From Chlorobiaceae bacterium (lineage in GTDB: Bacteria; Bacteroidota; Chlorobiia; Chlorobiales; Chlorobiaceae): a stretch of 64,000 nt of DNA. How positions within the stretch are numbered: position 1 is the first letter of the stretch; every line of letters starts with the position of its first letter. The stretch is from positions 1-64,000 of the forward strand of contig JAAXVR010000006.1 in NCBI GenBank assembly GCA_013335405.1. The letters run 5' to 3'. The translations under genes and the position numbers were made by a program. Positions 7,640 to 16,927 of this stretch are shown here, piece by piece. The notes beneath the pieces were generated by a model. That model searched no databases. It was given only the letters and a program-made list of their open reading frames with translations, and was not told where the DNA came from.

Positions 7640-9880
7640 ATGAAAAAAGTTTTTTTACTCGTTTTTCTTTTCGCTGTCTCTGAACCGCTGATGGCTGCCG
7701 GAGCAGCTCCGGATCCGGAACTGGTCGCGATAAAGGGGGGAAGTTCCGAAGAGATTGTCGTGCAGGGCAGGAAAGGCGATGTTCTTCAGCGGGTCACCGG
7801 CAAGGAATCAGAGGTGCTGAATCCATCCCAGATGTCGGTGTTCAAGGCAATCAACCTGATGCCTTCCCTCAGTCAGGAAAGCGTAGACCCCTGGGGTCTT
7901 GCCGATATTGTCAATTACCATGAAGCTTTCCGTTTCAGGGGTGTGGAAGCGACAGCCGGAGGCGTGCCGGCAACGACCGTCAACGTCGAAGGACTCCCGC
8001 TGACCGGAAGGCCCGGAGGCGGAGCGACCATCTACGACCTAGAGAATTTCAGCAATATCACTATCTCTACCGGAGTCATGCCTGCCTGTGCAGGGCTTGG
8101 CCTTGCCGACGTGGGCGGAAAGATCAACATGGAAATCCGCCGCCCTGAAGATAACTTCGGTTTCCTGCTGAAGCAGAGCATAGGGAGCGACAGCTTCCGC
8201 CGCACCTATCTGCGTGTTGATACCGGTCTGCTGCCTGGTGATGTGAAAGGATTCGTTTCTTTTTCCGATGCATCGGCCGACAAGTGGAAGGGCGAAGGTG
8301 ACAGCAAGAGAACGAATATCATGGCAGGGGTGACGAAACAATTCGGGGAGAACGTGAAACTCGAGACTTTCGTAACCTGCAGCAAAGGGACAATTCATCC
8401 CTATAAATCGTTCAGCTATTCTGAAATCAGCGACCTGGACTATGCGTATACAAACGAATTCGGAACCGATCCCAAGGAATACGATTATTACGATTACAAC
8501 AGAAACGAGTTCGAGGACTGGATGGTGATGGCGAACCTCGAGATCAGGACTGGGGAGCGTTCGACCCTTTCCATCAAGCCCTATTACTGGAGCGATAAAG
8601 GGTATTACCTCGAATCCGTAAAACTAAATAACAGCTCTTCATATAATAAGATAAGAAGATGGGATATCGACCACGACCTGAAGGGAATTCTTGCCGAGTA
8701 CAAAACGTCGGTGGTGGGTACCGATCTCGATATGGGATATCTCTACCATTCACAGACACGTCCCGGACCTCCCAGTTCATGGAAGAACTATAATGTAAAC
8801 AGCAGTACCGGTCAGCTCGCTTTTGACAAATGGTCTCTTCTGTCGAACAATTCGAGCCATGAACTGCATACGCTCTTCATCGAGGGCAAGCACCGGTTCG
8901 GGGATTTCCGGATCGATGGTGGACTGAAATATGTCAACTATACCCTGCCTTCGATTATTACTTACCATACGGCAGGTATCGGAGATGTCAGCCATGATGA
9001 TGCGATTGCAACGAATCCTGCAATTCTGGCTGATTACAGCGCTCCCGAAACGAAGACTTTCAGCCAGGTGTTTCCTGATGTAACGGTGACAAGGTTCATC
9101 AACGATAACCTGTCGCTTTTTGCTGCGTATGGTGAAAACTATGTCACTCACGTCGATATCTATCCCTATTTCATCCAGCAGAGCAGTTATTTTCTCGGAC
9201 ATTCCCCTGAAATTACATTCCAGCAGCTCTGGGACAGGAAGGTGATGGAAATATCGAAGAATTTCGAGCTTGGCGTCCATGCGAAAGGAAGCAACTGGAG
9301 TCTGGTCCCGACCATTTATTATACGCGGCATAACAACAAGCAGGCGGTTCTTTTCGATGAAGCGCTGAACGCTTACTATCCCATGAACAATGCGGAAGCC
9401 GAAGGGTACGGGTTCGAAGTGGAAGGCGAATACAAGCCAGTCGAAAACCTCAGGCTGTACGGTTCGTTTTCGTGGAACAAATTCTATTTCTCGCAGGATA
9501 TCCTTTCTGACCAGACGAACAGCTCAATCCCTGTCAAGGGGAGTCAGGTTCCGGATGCGCCGGAGTTTCTTGCGAAAGGGATGGTCAGCGTTAAAGCGGG
9601 GGAATTTACCATCACACCGATTGCAAGATATACCTCGGTCCGTTACGGTGACGTTCTGCACAAGGAAAAGATAGACGCAACGACGCTTTTTGATCTCGAT
9701 CTCACCTGGAGCAGTTCGATGTTCGGATTTAAAAAAGTCGATTGTTCACTCTCTTTCCTGAACATATTCGACAAGAAATATGTGAGTCTGATCAGCACTT
9801 CCGACTACAAGACATTGAAAACCTCGTACCTGCCCGGTGCTCCGTTCACTCTGATGGCTACGGTTTCGTTCCATTACTGA
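7640..9880 (+). CDS. TonB-dependent outer-membrane receptor, probably for molybdate or a molybdate complex
   Basis: The 746-residue protein has a signal peptide of about 19 residues, a TonB box (SEEIVVQG) near residue 35, a plug domain with PATTVNVEGLPLTGRPGG, and a beta-barrel ending in aromatic FHY, the usual outer-membrane targeting end. The molybdate role is inferred from context only: modA-modB lie directly downstream on the same strand and ModE-like boxes lie upstream. Siderophore-type or other metal complexes are alternatives. Confidence 0.8.
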   Translation: MKKVFLLVFLFAVSEPLMAAGAAPDPELVAIKGGSSEEIVVQGRKGDVLQRVTGKESEVLNPSQMSVFKAINLMPSLSQESVDPWGLADIVNYHEAFRFRGVEATAGGVPATTVNVEGLPLTGRPGGGATIYDLENFSNITISTGVMPACAGLGLADVGGKINMEIRRPEDNFGFLLKQSIGSDSFRRTYLRVDTGLLPGDVKGFVSFSDASADKWKGEGDSKRTNIMAGVTKQFGENVKLETFVTCSKGTIHPYKSFSYSEISDLDYAYTNEFGTDPKEYDYYDYNRNEFEDWMVMANLEIRTGERSTLSIKPYYWSDKGYYLESVKLNNSSSYNKIRRWDIDHDLKGILAEYKTSVVGTDLDMGYLYHSQTRPGPPSSWKNYNVNSSTGQLAFDKWSLLSNNSSHELHTLFIEGKHRFGDFRIDGGLKYVNYTLPSIITYHTAGIGDVSHDDAIATNPAILADYSAPETKTFSQVFPDVTVTRFINDNLSLFAAYGENYVTHVDIYPYFIQQSSYFLGHSPEITFQQLWDRKVMEISKNFELGVHAKGSNWSLVPTIYYTRHNNKQAVLFDEALNAYYPMNNAEAEGYGFEVEGEYKPVENLRLYGSFSWNKFYFSQDILSDQTNSSIPVKGSQVPDAPEFLAKGMVSVKAGEFTITPIARYTSVRYGDVLHKEKIDATTLFDLDLTWSSSMFGFKKVDCSLSFLNIFDKKYVSLISTSDYKTLKTSYLPGAPFTLMATVSFHY

Positions 9881-9913
9881 TATGCTTTCTTCGTGTTCTT
9901 TCTCTCGTGTGTG

Positions 9914-9945
9914 CTCCCGGCAGGTTCAGACGCCGGGAGTTGTTT
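9914..9945 (+). terminator. Terminator between TonB receptor 1 and modA
   Basis: CTCCCGGC (9914-9921) and GCCGGGAG (9932-9939) form a perfect 8-bp stem followed by TTGTTT. If partial, it would lower modAB relative to the receptor. Confidence 0.55.
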
Positions 9946-9971
9946 CCGGATATCATTAAAGGTTATCAGAA

Positions 9972-10700
9972 ATGCAGAAGAAGTTCCTGTCGTTTTGCGC
10001 TCTCATCGTTTCGCTTTTCCTTACCGCTTCGCTTCGTGCCGAAACCATAACGATTGCTGCCGGTGCGGGATACAAGAGGCCTCTTATGGAGATTGCGGAA
10101 AAATTCGAAAAAAAGACCGGCAATCATGTGGATGCTGTTTTCGGGCACATGCAGCAGATTCTTTCCCAGGCGCAGATGACCGGGCAGGTCTCGGTCATTT
10201 TCGGTGACCGGAGTTTTTTCGACAGATCCACCATCGGTTTCGTATCGTATTATCCTGTGGGAAAAGGAACGCTCGTGCTTGCGTGGCGCAAGGGGCTGAG
10301 CCTGAACAGTATCGATGACCTGCGGCGAAAGAGTTTTTCCAGAGTTGCTCTGGCCGATGAGAAAAAGGCGATTTACGGGCATGCCGCCGCCGAATTCCTG
10401 AAAAAATCCGGGTTGTCACGATCGATACAGGGAAAGCTCATTGTCGTTGCAACCGTACCTCAGGTTTCTGCATATCTTGAAACAGGAGAAGTTGACGCCG
10501 GGTTCATCAACGTAACCGACGCTATCGGAATCCATGAACATATAGGGGGTTACCTTCCTGTCCGCCAGTCTTTCTATACACCGATCCACATCGAGGCGGG
10601 TGTTGTCACCGGTTTCGAAAACCAGGCAGTGGTCAAGGCATTCCTGAAATTCATGCAGGAAAAAGAGTGCCTTGCGGTTCTCAGGTATTACGGACTCTGA
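9972..10700 (+). CDS. modA: Molybdate ABC transporter substrate-binding protein
   Basis: This 242-residue secreted protein has a signal peptide (about 1-23, ending LRAE) and the ModA-like fold: ITIAAGAGYKRPLMEIAEKFEKKTG at the start, VIFGDRSFFD, YPVGKGTLVLAWRKG, and the late VDAGFINVTDA loop. It captures molybdate or tungstate in the periplasm for ModB/ModC. The N-terminal 'GAGYKRP' departs from the usual 'AASLTDA', so it belongs to a divergent branch and oxyanion preference is uncertain. Its stop overlaps the modB start (TGATG). Confidence 0.85.
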   Translation: MQKKFLSFCALIVSLFLTASLRAETITIAAGAGYKRPLMEIAEKFEKKTGNHVDAVFGHMQQILSQAQMTGQVSVIFGDRSFFDRSTIGFVSYYPVGKGTLVLAWRKGLSLNSIDDLRRKSFSRVALADEKKAIYGHAAAEFLKKSGLSRSIQGKLIVVATVPQVSAYLETGEVDAGFINVTDAIGIHEHIGGYLPVRQSFYTPIHIEAGVVTGFENQAVVKAFLKFMQEKECLAVLRYYGL

Positions 10701-11380
10701 TGGAACACGCTCTGCATATACTTTCAGGCAGCGGTATAACCGGTCCTCTCCTGCTCACGGCTGAAACTTCGGTTGTAACCCTTCTGCTTCACCTGGCAGC
10801 AGGGGTTACTGCCGGATATCTTTTCACCTGCAAAAGGAACCCGTTTATCTCCTTTGCCGATGCGATTATCACCCTGCCTCTGGTTTTCCCTCCCATTGCT
10901 ACCGGCTTCCTGCTTCTTATGCTTCTCGGAAGGAATGGCCTGATCGGCGCGCCTTTGCTCTCTTTTGGGACGGCCATCATCTTCAGCAAATCCGGCGTTT
11001 TCATCGCATCGTTCATCGCAGGGCTGCCGCTTGTCGTGAAATCCGTCCAGGCTGCTGTGGAGGGGGTGAACCCTTCACTTATCGAGGCGGCCTGGACACT
11101 GGGAAAAAACAGGCTTCAGACCTATCGTTTCGTGGTGCTGCCATCCATCAGCCGTGCGCTGATTGCCGGACTCATTCTTTCACTGGGGCGTTCGCTAGGG
11201 GAGGTCGGCATCACGCTCATGCTCGGGGGTAATATCATAGGGAAGACCGAGACGGTATCACTCGCCGTCTATAACGCTGTATTCGAGGGAAATTTTGAAA
11301 AAGCGGCACTGCTTTCCGTTCTGCTCGGAGCAGTATCGATCGCGCTGTTTTATGCTTTGCGAAAATTCAGCAGGAACTGA
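10700..11380 (+). CDS. modB: Molybdate ABC transporter permease
   Basis: This 226-residue protein has five or six membrane segments and the BPD_transp_1 EAA loop (LIEAAWTLGKNRLQTYRFVVLP), followed by GRSLGEVGITLMLGGN, as in ModB/CysT-type permeases. The start chosen is the ATG at 10700, which shares one base with the modA stop. It forms the inner-membrane channel for the ModA-ModC importer. modC is not in this operon; it lies divergently at 5919-6815. Confidence 0.9.
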   Translation: MEHALHILSGSGITGPLLLTAETSVVTLLLHLAAGVTAGYLFTCKRNPFISFADAIITLPLVFPPIATGFLLLMLLGRNGLIGAPLLSFGTAIIFSKSGVFIASFIAGLPLVVKSVQAAVEGVNPSLIEAAWTLGKNRLQTYRFVVLPSISRALIAGLILSLGRSLGEVGITLMLGGNIIGKTETVSLAVYNAVFEGNFEKAALLSVLLGAVSIALFYALRKFSRN

Positions 11381-11522
11381 CCATGTGCGGTTTCAGCTGC
11401 CGCGATCACATATGTTTATTAACGGACGAGGCCGTGCGTTGATGATAGTGGCTTTCGGGTGTACCTTTTTGCACGGCAATATGCTGTTTTGAATGTTCAG
11501 TAAACTGTCCGGAACTGTTTCA

Positions 11523-11550
11523 ATCGTTATGTCATAATGAATATAACGAT
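11523..11550. promoter_or_regulatory. ModE-like box 3 (upstream of TonB receptor 2)
   Basis: ATCGTTAT-N12-ATAACGAT: 8-base arms perfectly inverted with the 12-base gap of the ModE consensus. It lies 109 bases before the receptor start at 11659. This is the best match of the set. Confidence 0.7.
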
Positions 11551-11658
11551 AGGAAACAGCAAAAAGGTGAAAGGGCAAGTGAGCGGGAAAATCGGCGATC
11601 AATACGATTTGCTTTTTGTTATCCATTTCAATTTCAATCATTTAACGTATTCCCAACA

Positions 11659-13578
11659 ATGAAAAACAGATCCAGTAAACTGCTCATGCTTCTTGCGCTG
11701 CTGAGCTCTGCAGCCTGTCCCGAGCTCTATGCCGGTCCATCTTCATTGAATGGAGGTCAGTCGGAGGAAATTGTCGTTACCGCTACACTCAATGAAACTC
11801 CTGTTTCGAAAGTACCGGCGGCAGTCGAGGTGATCGAGAGAAAGGAAATCACCGAAAGCGGAGCCGCAACGCTCTCCGATGTGCTGACTGAAGCCCAGAG
11901 CATCACCCTCGAACCCTCGAACGGCAGGATAAGCGTGGCCAGGCTGCGCGGTCTCGGAAGCAGGAACACACTCGTTCTCGTCGACGGCATGCGAATGTAC
12001 AGCGGCTTCCAGGGATTGCTCGACTTGGGCGAAATCCCTGCCGGCCTGATCGAGAGGATCGAAATTATCCGCGGCTCGGGTTCAGCCCTTTACGGGAGCG
12101 ATGCGGTCGGGGGTGTCATCAACATCATTACCAGGAAACCTTCGAAGGATTTTCACGCCGGACTGAACATCTCTACCGGCCAGAGCACCTACGGTGAGGC
12201 AGGCAGTATCAATACGAACGCATATGTCAGCGGTATCGAGGGAAAGCTCGGGTATGTCATTTCCGGAACCTATAACAACAGGGACCGCTATGACAGGGAC
12301 AGGAGCGACCTTGTGACGGACGGTGACGACAGGCTTTTTGCCGGATATTCCACGGCGTTGAATTACCAGCTGACACAAGGGGTGAACATGTCGTTCGGCA
12401 TCAATTACGCCGATACGAAACTCGAAGGAATTCGTTATACAAGTAACGTGTACAAGAACAGGACGGTCAATGCCGATCGACTTTTCGGTTATATTGGCCT
12501 GGATATCGATACCGGTAAAGATTCCAGACTGACACTTCGCACATGGAAATCCGACTATGACTGGCAATCGGATATGCAGCCGATTGCCGGAGGTGCTGTG
12601 GAAACGACATCGGTCGATGTCGATACCAACCAGTACGAAGGCCGCTGGACGGCAACGCTCGCAGAAAACCACCGGATCACGACCGGTTTCGAGTACACTA
12701 CCGAAGACAGGGTGGACACTGCTGATAAAAGCATACCGCATAATGTCCATAACTTCGGGGCATTCCTCCAGGATGAAGTGCAGCTTGCCGAACCATTCGG
12801 TCTGGTAGTCGGAGCGAGATATGACGAGCATTCCGATTTCGGAAGCGCGTTCAGCCCCAAAGTCGGCGCCTGGCTCAAACTCAATGAACATCTGCGCCTG
12901 AGGGGTTCCTACGGCGAGGGCTTCAGGGCGCCAACGGTCTGGGAACTTTATATCGGATCGCCATTTACCAACAACAAGAAAATAATAGCAAATCCTGAAC
13001 TCGATGCCGAGAAATCCCGTTCCTATGAAATCGGTGCGGATGGGAAGTGGGGCACGTTTATCTGCGGTATCACCGCTTTCAGGAACGATATGCGTGATAT
13101 GATCAGTGAAGTGCCAGTTGTAAACAAACCAAAAACCTATGATCTGAAAAACATTTCCAGGGCAATGACCAGAGGCATTGAAATTACTACCGGGATCAGA
13201 TTGCCATACGGCTTCACCCTTTCCGATGAAGTGACATTTCTCGATACCGAAGATCTGAGCACCGGCAATGAGCTGCTGTTCGTTCCTGATGCGGCAAACA
13301 CCGTCAAGCTCGCCTGTAAGGGAGGAAAAGGATTCAGCGGCAATATCAGGGTGGTTACGACTGGTCGGCAATGGACAGAAGAGAGTAACACAAGAATCCG
13401 GACAGATCCCTATACGCTTGTCAACTGCTACCTTGGGAAAAAGGTGAACAGCAATGCGGAACTGTTTGTCGGTGTCGACAACATCTTCAATGTCGATGCC
13501 AATGCGGCATATGGCAACAGCGGCGGTGCAGGTTCCACGGGAACATATTTCTATGGCGGCATCATGTGCACCTTGTAA
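11659..13578 (+). CDS. TonB-dependent outer-membrane receptor 2 (BtuB/CirA-like)
   Basis: The 639-residue protein has a signal peptide of about 25 residues, TonB box SEEIVVTAT, plug domain (VPAAVEVIERKEI ... RLRGLGSRNTLVLVDGMRM ... IEIIRGSGSALYGSDAVGGVINIIT) and a C-terminal barrel with FRAPTVWELY and a TonB_dep_Rec end. Plug motifs are those of siderophore/cobalamin receptors. A strong ModE-like box precedes the gene, so uptake of molybdate or a metal chelate under Mo control is the working inference. Confidence 0.82.
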   Translation: MKNRSSKLLMLLALLSSAACPELYAGPSSLNGGQSEEIVVTATLNETPVSKVPAAVEVIERKEITESGAATLSDVLTEAQSITLEPSNGRISVARLRGLGSRNTLVLVDGMRMYSGFQGLLDLGEIPAGLIERIEIIRGSGSALYGSDAVGGVINIITRKPSKDFHAGLNISTGQSTYGEAGSINTNAYVSGIEGKLGYVISGTYNNRDRYDRDRSDLVTDGDDRLFAGYSTALNYQLTQGVNMSFGINYADTKLEGIRYTSNVYKNRTVNADRLFGYIGLDIDTGKDSRLTLRTWKSDYDWQSDMQPIAGGAVETTSVDVDTNQYEGRWTATLAENHRITTGFEYTTEDRVDTADKSIPHNVHNFGAFLQDEVQLAEPFGLVVGARYDEHSDFGSAFSPKVGAWLKLNEHLRLRGSYGEGFRAPTVWELYIGSPFTNNKKIIANPELDAEKSRSYEIGADGKWGTFICGITAFRNDMRDMISEVPVVNKPKTYDLKNISRAMTRGIEITTGIRLPYGFTLSDEVTFLDTEDLSTGNELLFVPDAANTVKLACKGGKGFSGNIRVVTTGRQWTEESNTRIRTDPYTLVNCYLGKKVNSNAELFVGVDNIFNVDANAAYGNSGGAGSTGTYFYGGIMCTL

Positions 13579-13629
13579 AACTTTATCGTACCTTGCCTTT
13601 ACCTTTTATCAACCTTGAACTTTCAAGCA

Positions 13630-14028
13630 ATGGTTCTGTTTAAAAAATCGTGTTTTATCATTGCATTTCTGTCATTCGCGGTCGGCTCACTTCATGCCGC
13701 ACCTGCTTCGTCGGAGGGCAGGCTGCTGTATGACAGGCATTGCAGCGTGTGCCACTCGATGGCCCCTCCTCCGAAATCGGCTCCCCCGATTATCGGTATT
13801 TCTCTTCATTATCGCGAGGCTTTCAGCGACAGGGGAAAAGGGGTGAAACACATGGCGGAGTTCATGAAAAAACCGGATGCAAAAAACTCGAAGCTCGAAG
13901 CTGCCGCTACAACAAGGTTCGGTCTCATGCCCGCCATGTCGCTTTCCGACAAGGAACTTGCAATTGTTGCGGGCTGGGTGTGGGACAGTCACGACCCGAA
14001 TTTCAGATTACCGGGAAACTGTAAATAA
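13630..14028 (+). CDS. Small secreted c-type cytochrome, 132 residues
   Basis: A signal peptide (about 1-25) is followed by one haem motif, CSVCHSM, near residue 38, and a distal Met candidate in LMPAMSLSD, which fits a class I mono-haem cytochrome c. The segment between is Pro-rich (APPPKSAPPIIGIS). The ATG at 13630 was chosen; a TTG at 13615 would add five residues. It follows receptor 2 by 51 bases and could be co-transcribed, but a link to metal uptake is not evident. Confidence 0.8.
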   Translation: MVLFKKSCFIIAFLSFAVGSLHAAPASSEGRLLYDRHCSVCHSMAPPPKSAPPIIGISLHYREAFSDRGKGVKHMAEFMKKPDAKNSKLEAAATTRFGLMPAMSLSDKELAIVAGWVWDSHDPNFRLPGNCK

Positions 14029-14062
14029 CAGCAAAGAACGTTCATCATGGGTTTGCAGGACA

Positions 14063-14096
14063 ATCCCCCGGTGGTAAAGTGATCACCGGGGGATTG
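14063..14096. terminator. Hairpin between convergent genes
   Basis: AATCCCCCGGTG and CACCGGGGGATT form a perfect 12-bp stem between the cytochrome c stop and the stop of the ABC ATPase gene on the other strand. There is no strong T-run; it may serve both directions. Confidence 0.6.
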
Positions 14097-14129
14097 AGCA
14101 TGTATGACAAACCAGACGTACCGGGTTCT

Positions 14130-15128
14130 TCACTCGGCATCTTCAATCAGCTCACCGCTCCTGAGTCTTGTGCGCAGAGCCATCAGTCTGTTGTCGAGCG
14201 CTTCGAGCATCGCAAGGTTCGTTTTTTCTTTTTCGGTTGTGCGCAGTACCTTGTGTATTCCGCCGTTCCGGATGACGAGCCGCTGTTCAGCCATGAGGGC
14301 AAGGATCGGATCGTGAGTAGCCATCAGCACGATTTTTTCATTCCTGACCAGGAGTGAAAGTGCTTTTTTCCTGTCGATGCCTGCATTTTCAATTTCGTCG
14401 ATCAGCACCACCGGGGAAGAACTGAGAAATGCCGTGTCGGCGATCATCAGTGCTCTCGACTGTCCACCCGAAAGGGAGGTGACCGGGGTTTCAGCCTTGA
14501 ACTGTTCCCCTGCGAGCAGGTTTGCCTGTGCGATAATCTCTCCGACCACTTCTGCGCCATTGCCGATCATGCGGCTTTCGGCGTGCAGGGCAACAAAATC
14601 GGCGACTGTGGTATCCATCACGAAATTCATATTCTGCGAAAGCTGTGCGACCAGTTTGTATTCGAGGGAGAAGCGCAGGTCCGGGTCGGGAACCTCCCCG
14701 TTTACCAGGATTGCCCGGCCGGTAGGCGTGTCGCGTTGAGCCATCCACTCGATATCAGCCAGCAGGCGGCTTTTTCCGGAACCTGTCGGTCCGACGATAC
14801 TGGTGACCGAACCACGGACGAGGGTAAGGCTCATATCTTCAGACTTTCCGCTCTTGTCGTGACCTCCGATTATCGTAATATCGTTCACTGGCGGCAGTCT
14901 GCTGTTCAACGTTTCGTGTCTCTGCCTGATGAACCCTTCAATCTGTTCCAGCAGGCCTGATCGGTCGATACCCAGATCCTCGTAGGTTTCTTCCGGAAGA
15001 GATTCAAGAAAGGCCCTGAGGGAGAGGGCGGGGTTATCGGGAACAAGCCCGTAATCCTGAAAAATACCCGACAGTTCAGGTGCCCCGGTGATGAGATCTT
15101 CTATTTTCTGTTCATACCATACGGTCAT
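14130..15128 (-). CDS. Stand-alone ABC-type ATPase with DUF1858/ScdA-like N-terminus
   Basis: Of 332 residues, the first 75 or so (EDLITGAPELSGIFQDYGL ...) resemble DUF1858/ScdA-N helical domains. The ATPase part has Walker A GPTGSGKS (113-120), signature LSGGQ (219-223), Walker B VVLIDEIENAG (from 240) and switch His (272). The Walker B has DEIE where transporters usually have DEP. No membrane permease is encoded nearby. The start overlaps the GTPase stop by 4 bases. Role unknown; metal-cofactor handling is an inference from the operon and the ModE-like box upstream of it. Confidence 0.75.
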   Translation of the reverse strand: MTVWYEQKIEDLITGAPELSGIFQDYGLVPDNPALSLRAFLESLPEETYEDLGIDRSGLLEQIEGFIRQRHETLNSRLPPVNDITIIGGHDKSGKSEDMSLTLVRGSVTSIVGPTGSGKSRLLADIEWMAQRDTPTGRAILVNGEVPDPDLRFSLEYKLVAQLSQNMNFVMDTTVADFVALHAESRMIGNGAEVVGEIIAQANLLAGEQFKAETPVTSLSGGQSRALMIADTAFLSSSPVVLIDEIENAGIDRKKALSLLVRNEKIVLMATHDPILALMAEQRLVIRNGGIHKVLRTTEKEKTNLAMLEALDNRLMALRTRLRSGELIEDAE

Positions 15129-15823
15129 GAAGCGCTCTCCTGAATTTTTATCCTTTTGATGTTTCCGAGCTGGAATTCCATGCCGATCCTTGTTTCCCCC
15201 AGGCAGTATGAACATAATGCCGCGGGCATGGAAAAACGCAGACGTTCTCCTTCGAGATTGACCGTTTCAGGGGCTTTTTCGAACTGGGAAGCGAGCTCGC
15301 TTGCCCCCTGACCGGTGATGCCGTTGATATGCATGATCCTTGCCTTCGGATTCGCCCTCCTCACCTGGAATGCGAACACCTCCCGTTCTGCCTGTGAGAC
15401 GATGTCGCCTTTCGTGATGACGACGATATCGGCGTATTTGAGCATCGGTCCGATCTTTTTCGGGGTTGTCGCCCCCATGAGGTTGTCAATGACACAGACG
15501 GCGAGAACTCCCTTGATATGCGGAGCGCAACGGTTGCAGAGACCTGCGCTTTCGGAAAGCAGAATGTCGAGCCCGAGCTCGATGCCCCACGTGAGGCATT
15601 CCTCGATATTGCTGACGAAGTAGTGATCCGGACAGAGGTTTCCGGAGAGTCCCGTCTGGACAGGTATTCCGAGGGATTTGAATCGAACGTCGTCATCGGT
15701 GCTGAGACAGTCGTATTTCAGCGCTCCGGTCCGCAGGCCAGCCGTTTTCAGGGATTTAATGACGCCGGCGAGCACAGCTGTTTTTCCCGATGATGGAGGT
15801 CCGGATATGGTGACAAGTTTCAT
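15125..15823 (-). CDS. HypB/UreG/MobB-like SIMIBI GTPase with two CxxC pairs
   Basis: The 232-residue protein has P-loop GPPSSGKT (8-15), an ESAGLCNRC segment (91-99) and guanine-specificity TKGD (137-140), as in the nickel-insertase GTPases HypB and UreG. Cysteine pairs at C96/C99 and C204/C207 could bind metal. Such GTPases load metals into enzymes or handle cofactors. It is the middle gene of a three-gene unit with the binding-protein homologue and the ABC ATPase. No hydrogenase or urease gene is in the window, so a different target is likely. Confidence 0.8.
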   Translation of the reverse strand: MKLVTISGPPSSGKTAVLAGVIKSLKTAGLRTGALKYDCLSTDDDVRFKSLGIPVQTGLSGNLCPDHYFVSNIEECLTWGIELGLDILLSESAGLCNRCAPHIKGVLAVCVIDNLMGATTPKKIGPMLKYADIVVITKGDIVSQAEREVFAFQVRRANPKARIMHINGITGQGASELASQFEKAPETVNLEGERLRFSMPAALCSYCLGETRIGMEFQLGNIKRIKIQESAS

Positions 15824-15856
15824 GATGGAAATGTTACGAAATGATTGAATGCATGT

Positions 15857-16927
15857 TCAGGTCCGGAAAACGTCCGGTCCGAGACCCTTTTTCAGTTCAA
15901 CATCGAGCTCGGCGACCAGTTCTTCATAGTCGTTGTTCATAAGGTATTCCCAGGAAGGGTAACTGAAGGGCTGCGACCAGTCGAACTCGTCAGCAAGGAA
16001 GAAATCACCCCTGCGCAGCGCATGCCTGATCGTCGCACTGTGCAGAAAATTGACGAGAGGCCGGCACTCTTCCATTCGTGATGTCTTGACATACATCAGC
16101 ATTGGTGCCAGGACAGGTCCATCCTCGAATTCGAGGATGGCGGCCTGTTTTTTCGATGGCATCTGGACGGTTGCGGCATTTGGCAGCAGGTTGAACGGGG
16201 TGCGGCGTGGTTCCGATGAATCGAGTCTTTTCAGTACCTCGGCGAAATGCCAGACGTTGCGGATGTTTCCTGCAAAATCGATGACGGCGTTTTTGCCGAG
16301 TTGTTCCCTGAGAACGAGAAGGAGAGCCGCAATGCTTGCCTTGCCGTTATATCCGTGGACCGTGATAAGGTCTTTATAGCGCGGATTGACAAGATCGGTC
16401 CAGCGGTGCGGGTAGGGAACGGCAGTTTTGAGCGAGAGATCGCAGACGATGCTCCACTGGCCGATGCTGAAAATGCCGATATTGTTTTCCGTTGCAATTT
16501 TTTTGTATGCATCGGGCATTTTTCCCAGCGCGGCTTCGCTGGTGATCCCGGTATAGATGCCGGAATCGATGAACCGTTTTTTAAAACCTTTTGACAAAAC
16601 GGTGTGAAGACCTGCCGCAATCATTATTTCGGGAATTTCTTCTTCGCTTTCCGCTGCTTTCAGTTCACCTTCGATTCCCTTCGAATCCCCGTCGAGCAGC
16701 ATGGGAGAATAGATCGGCACTGTGTGGGAACTGTTGTAGCGTTCGGCAAATTCACCGATCACCATTTTTACCACTACCTTGAGCGGGCAGGGCATATTCA
16801 TGTAGAGGTTGATCGCCCCTTTTTTCAGGAGCGGGATGCCGTTTCCCGTTGATTTTTTTGTCAGCGGAGTACTGCAGGTCGCAATGACGGTTCCGTCCCT
16901 GTCCTTTCTGTCGAACGACTTCATCAT
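15857..16927 (-). CDS. Substrate-binding-protein homologue without signal peptide
   Basis: This 356-residue protein has the bilobal type II periplasmic-binding fold by sequence pattern (MNMPCPLKVVV, RWTDLVNPRYKDLITVHGYNG, LEFEDGPVLAPMLMYV), similar to Fe3+/oxyanion binding proteins. The N-terminus is charged (MMKSFDRKDRDG) with no hydrophobic segment, so it should stay in the cytoplasm. An upstream ATG at 16981 with GAGG before it adds 18 polar residues and still no signal. It heads the unit with the GTPase and ATPase. A ModE-like box lies 230 bases upstream. Confidence 0.7.
   Translation of the reverse strand: MMKSFDRKDRDGTVIATCSTPLTKKSTGNGIPLLKKGAINLYMNMPCPLKVVVKMVIGEFAERYNSSHTVPIYSPMLLDGDSKGIEGELKAAESEEEIPEIMIAAGLHTVLSKGFKKRFIDSGIYTGITSEAALGKMPDAYKKIATENNIGIFSIGQWSIVCDLSLKTAVPYPHRWTDLVNPRYKDLITVHGYNGKASIAALLLVLREQLGKNAVIDFAGNIRNVWHFAEVLKRLDSSEPRRTPFNLLPNAATVQMPSKKQAAILEFEDGPVLAPMLMYVKTSRMEECRPLVNFLHSATIRHALRRGDFFLADEFDWSQPFSYPSWEYLMNNDYEELVAELDVELKKGLGPDVFRT

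Noticed and set aside
12082-13371. 429-codon minus-strand open frame opposite TonB receptor 2
   Set aside because: The receptor has signal peptide, plug and barrel motifs; the antisense frame has none.
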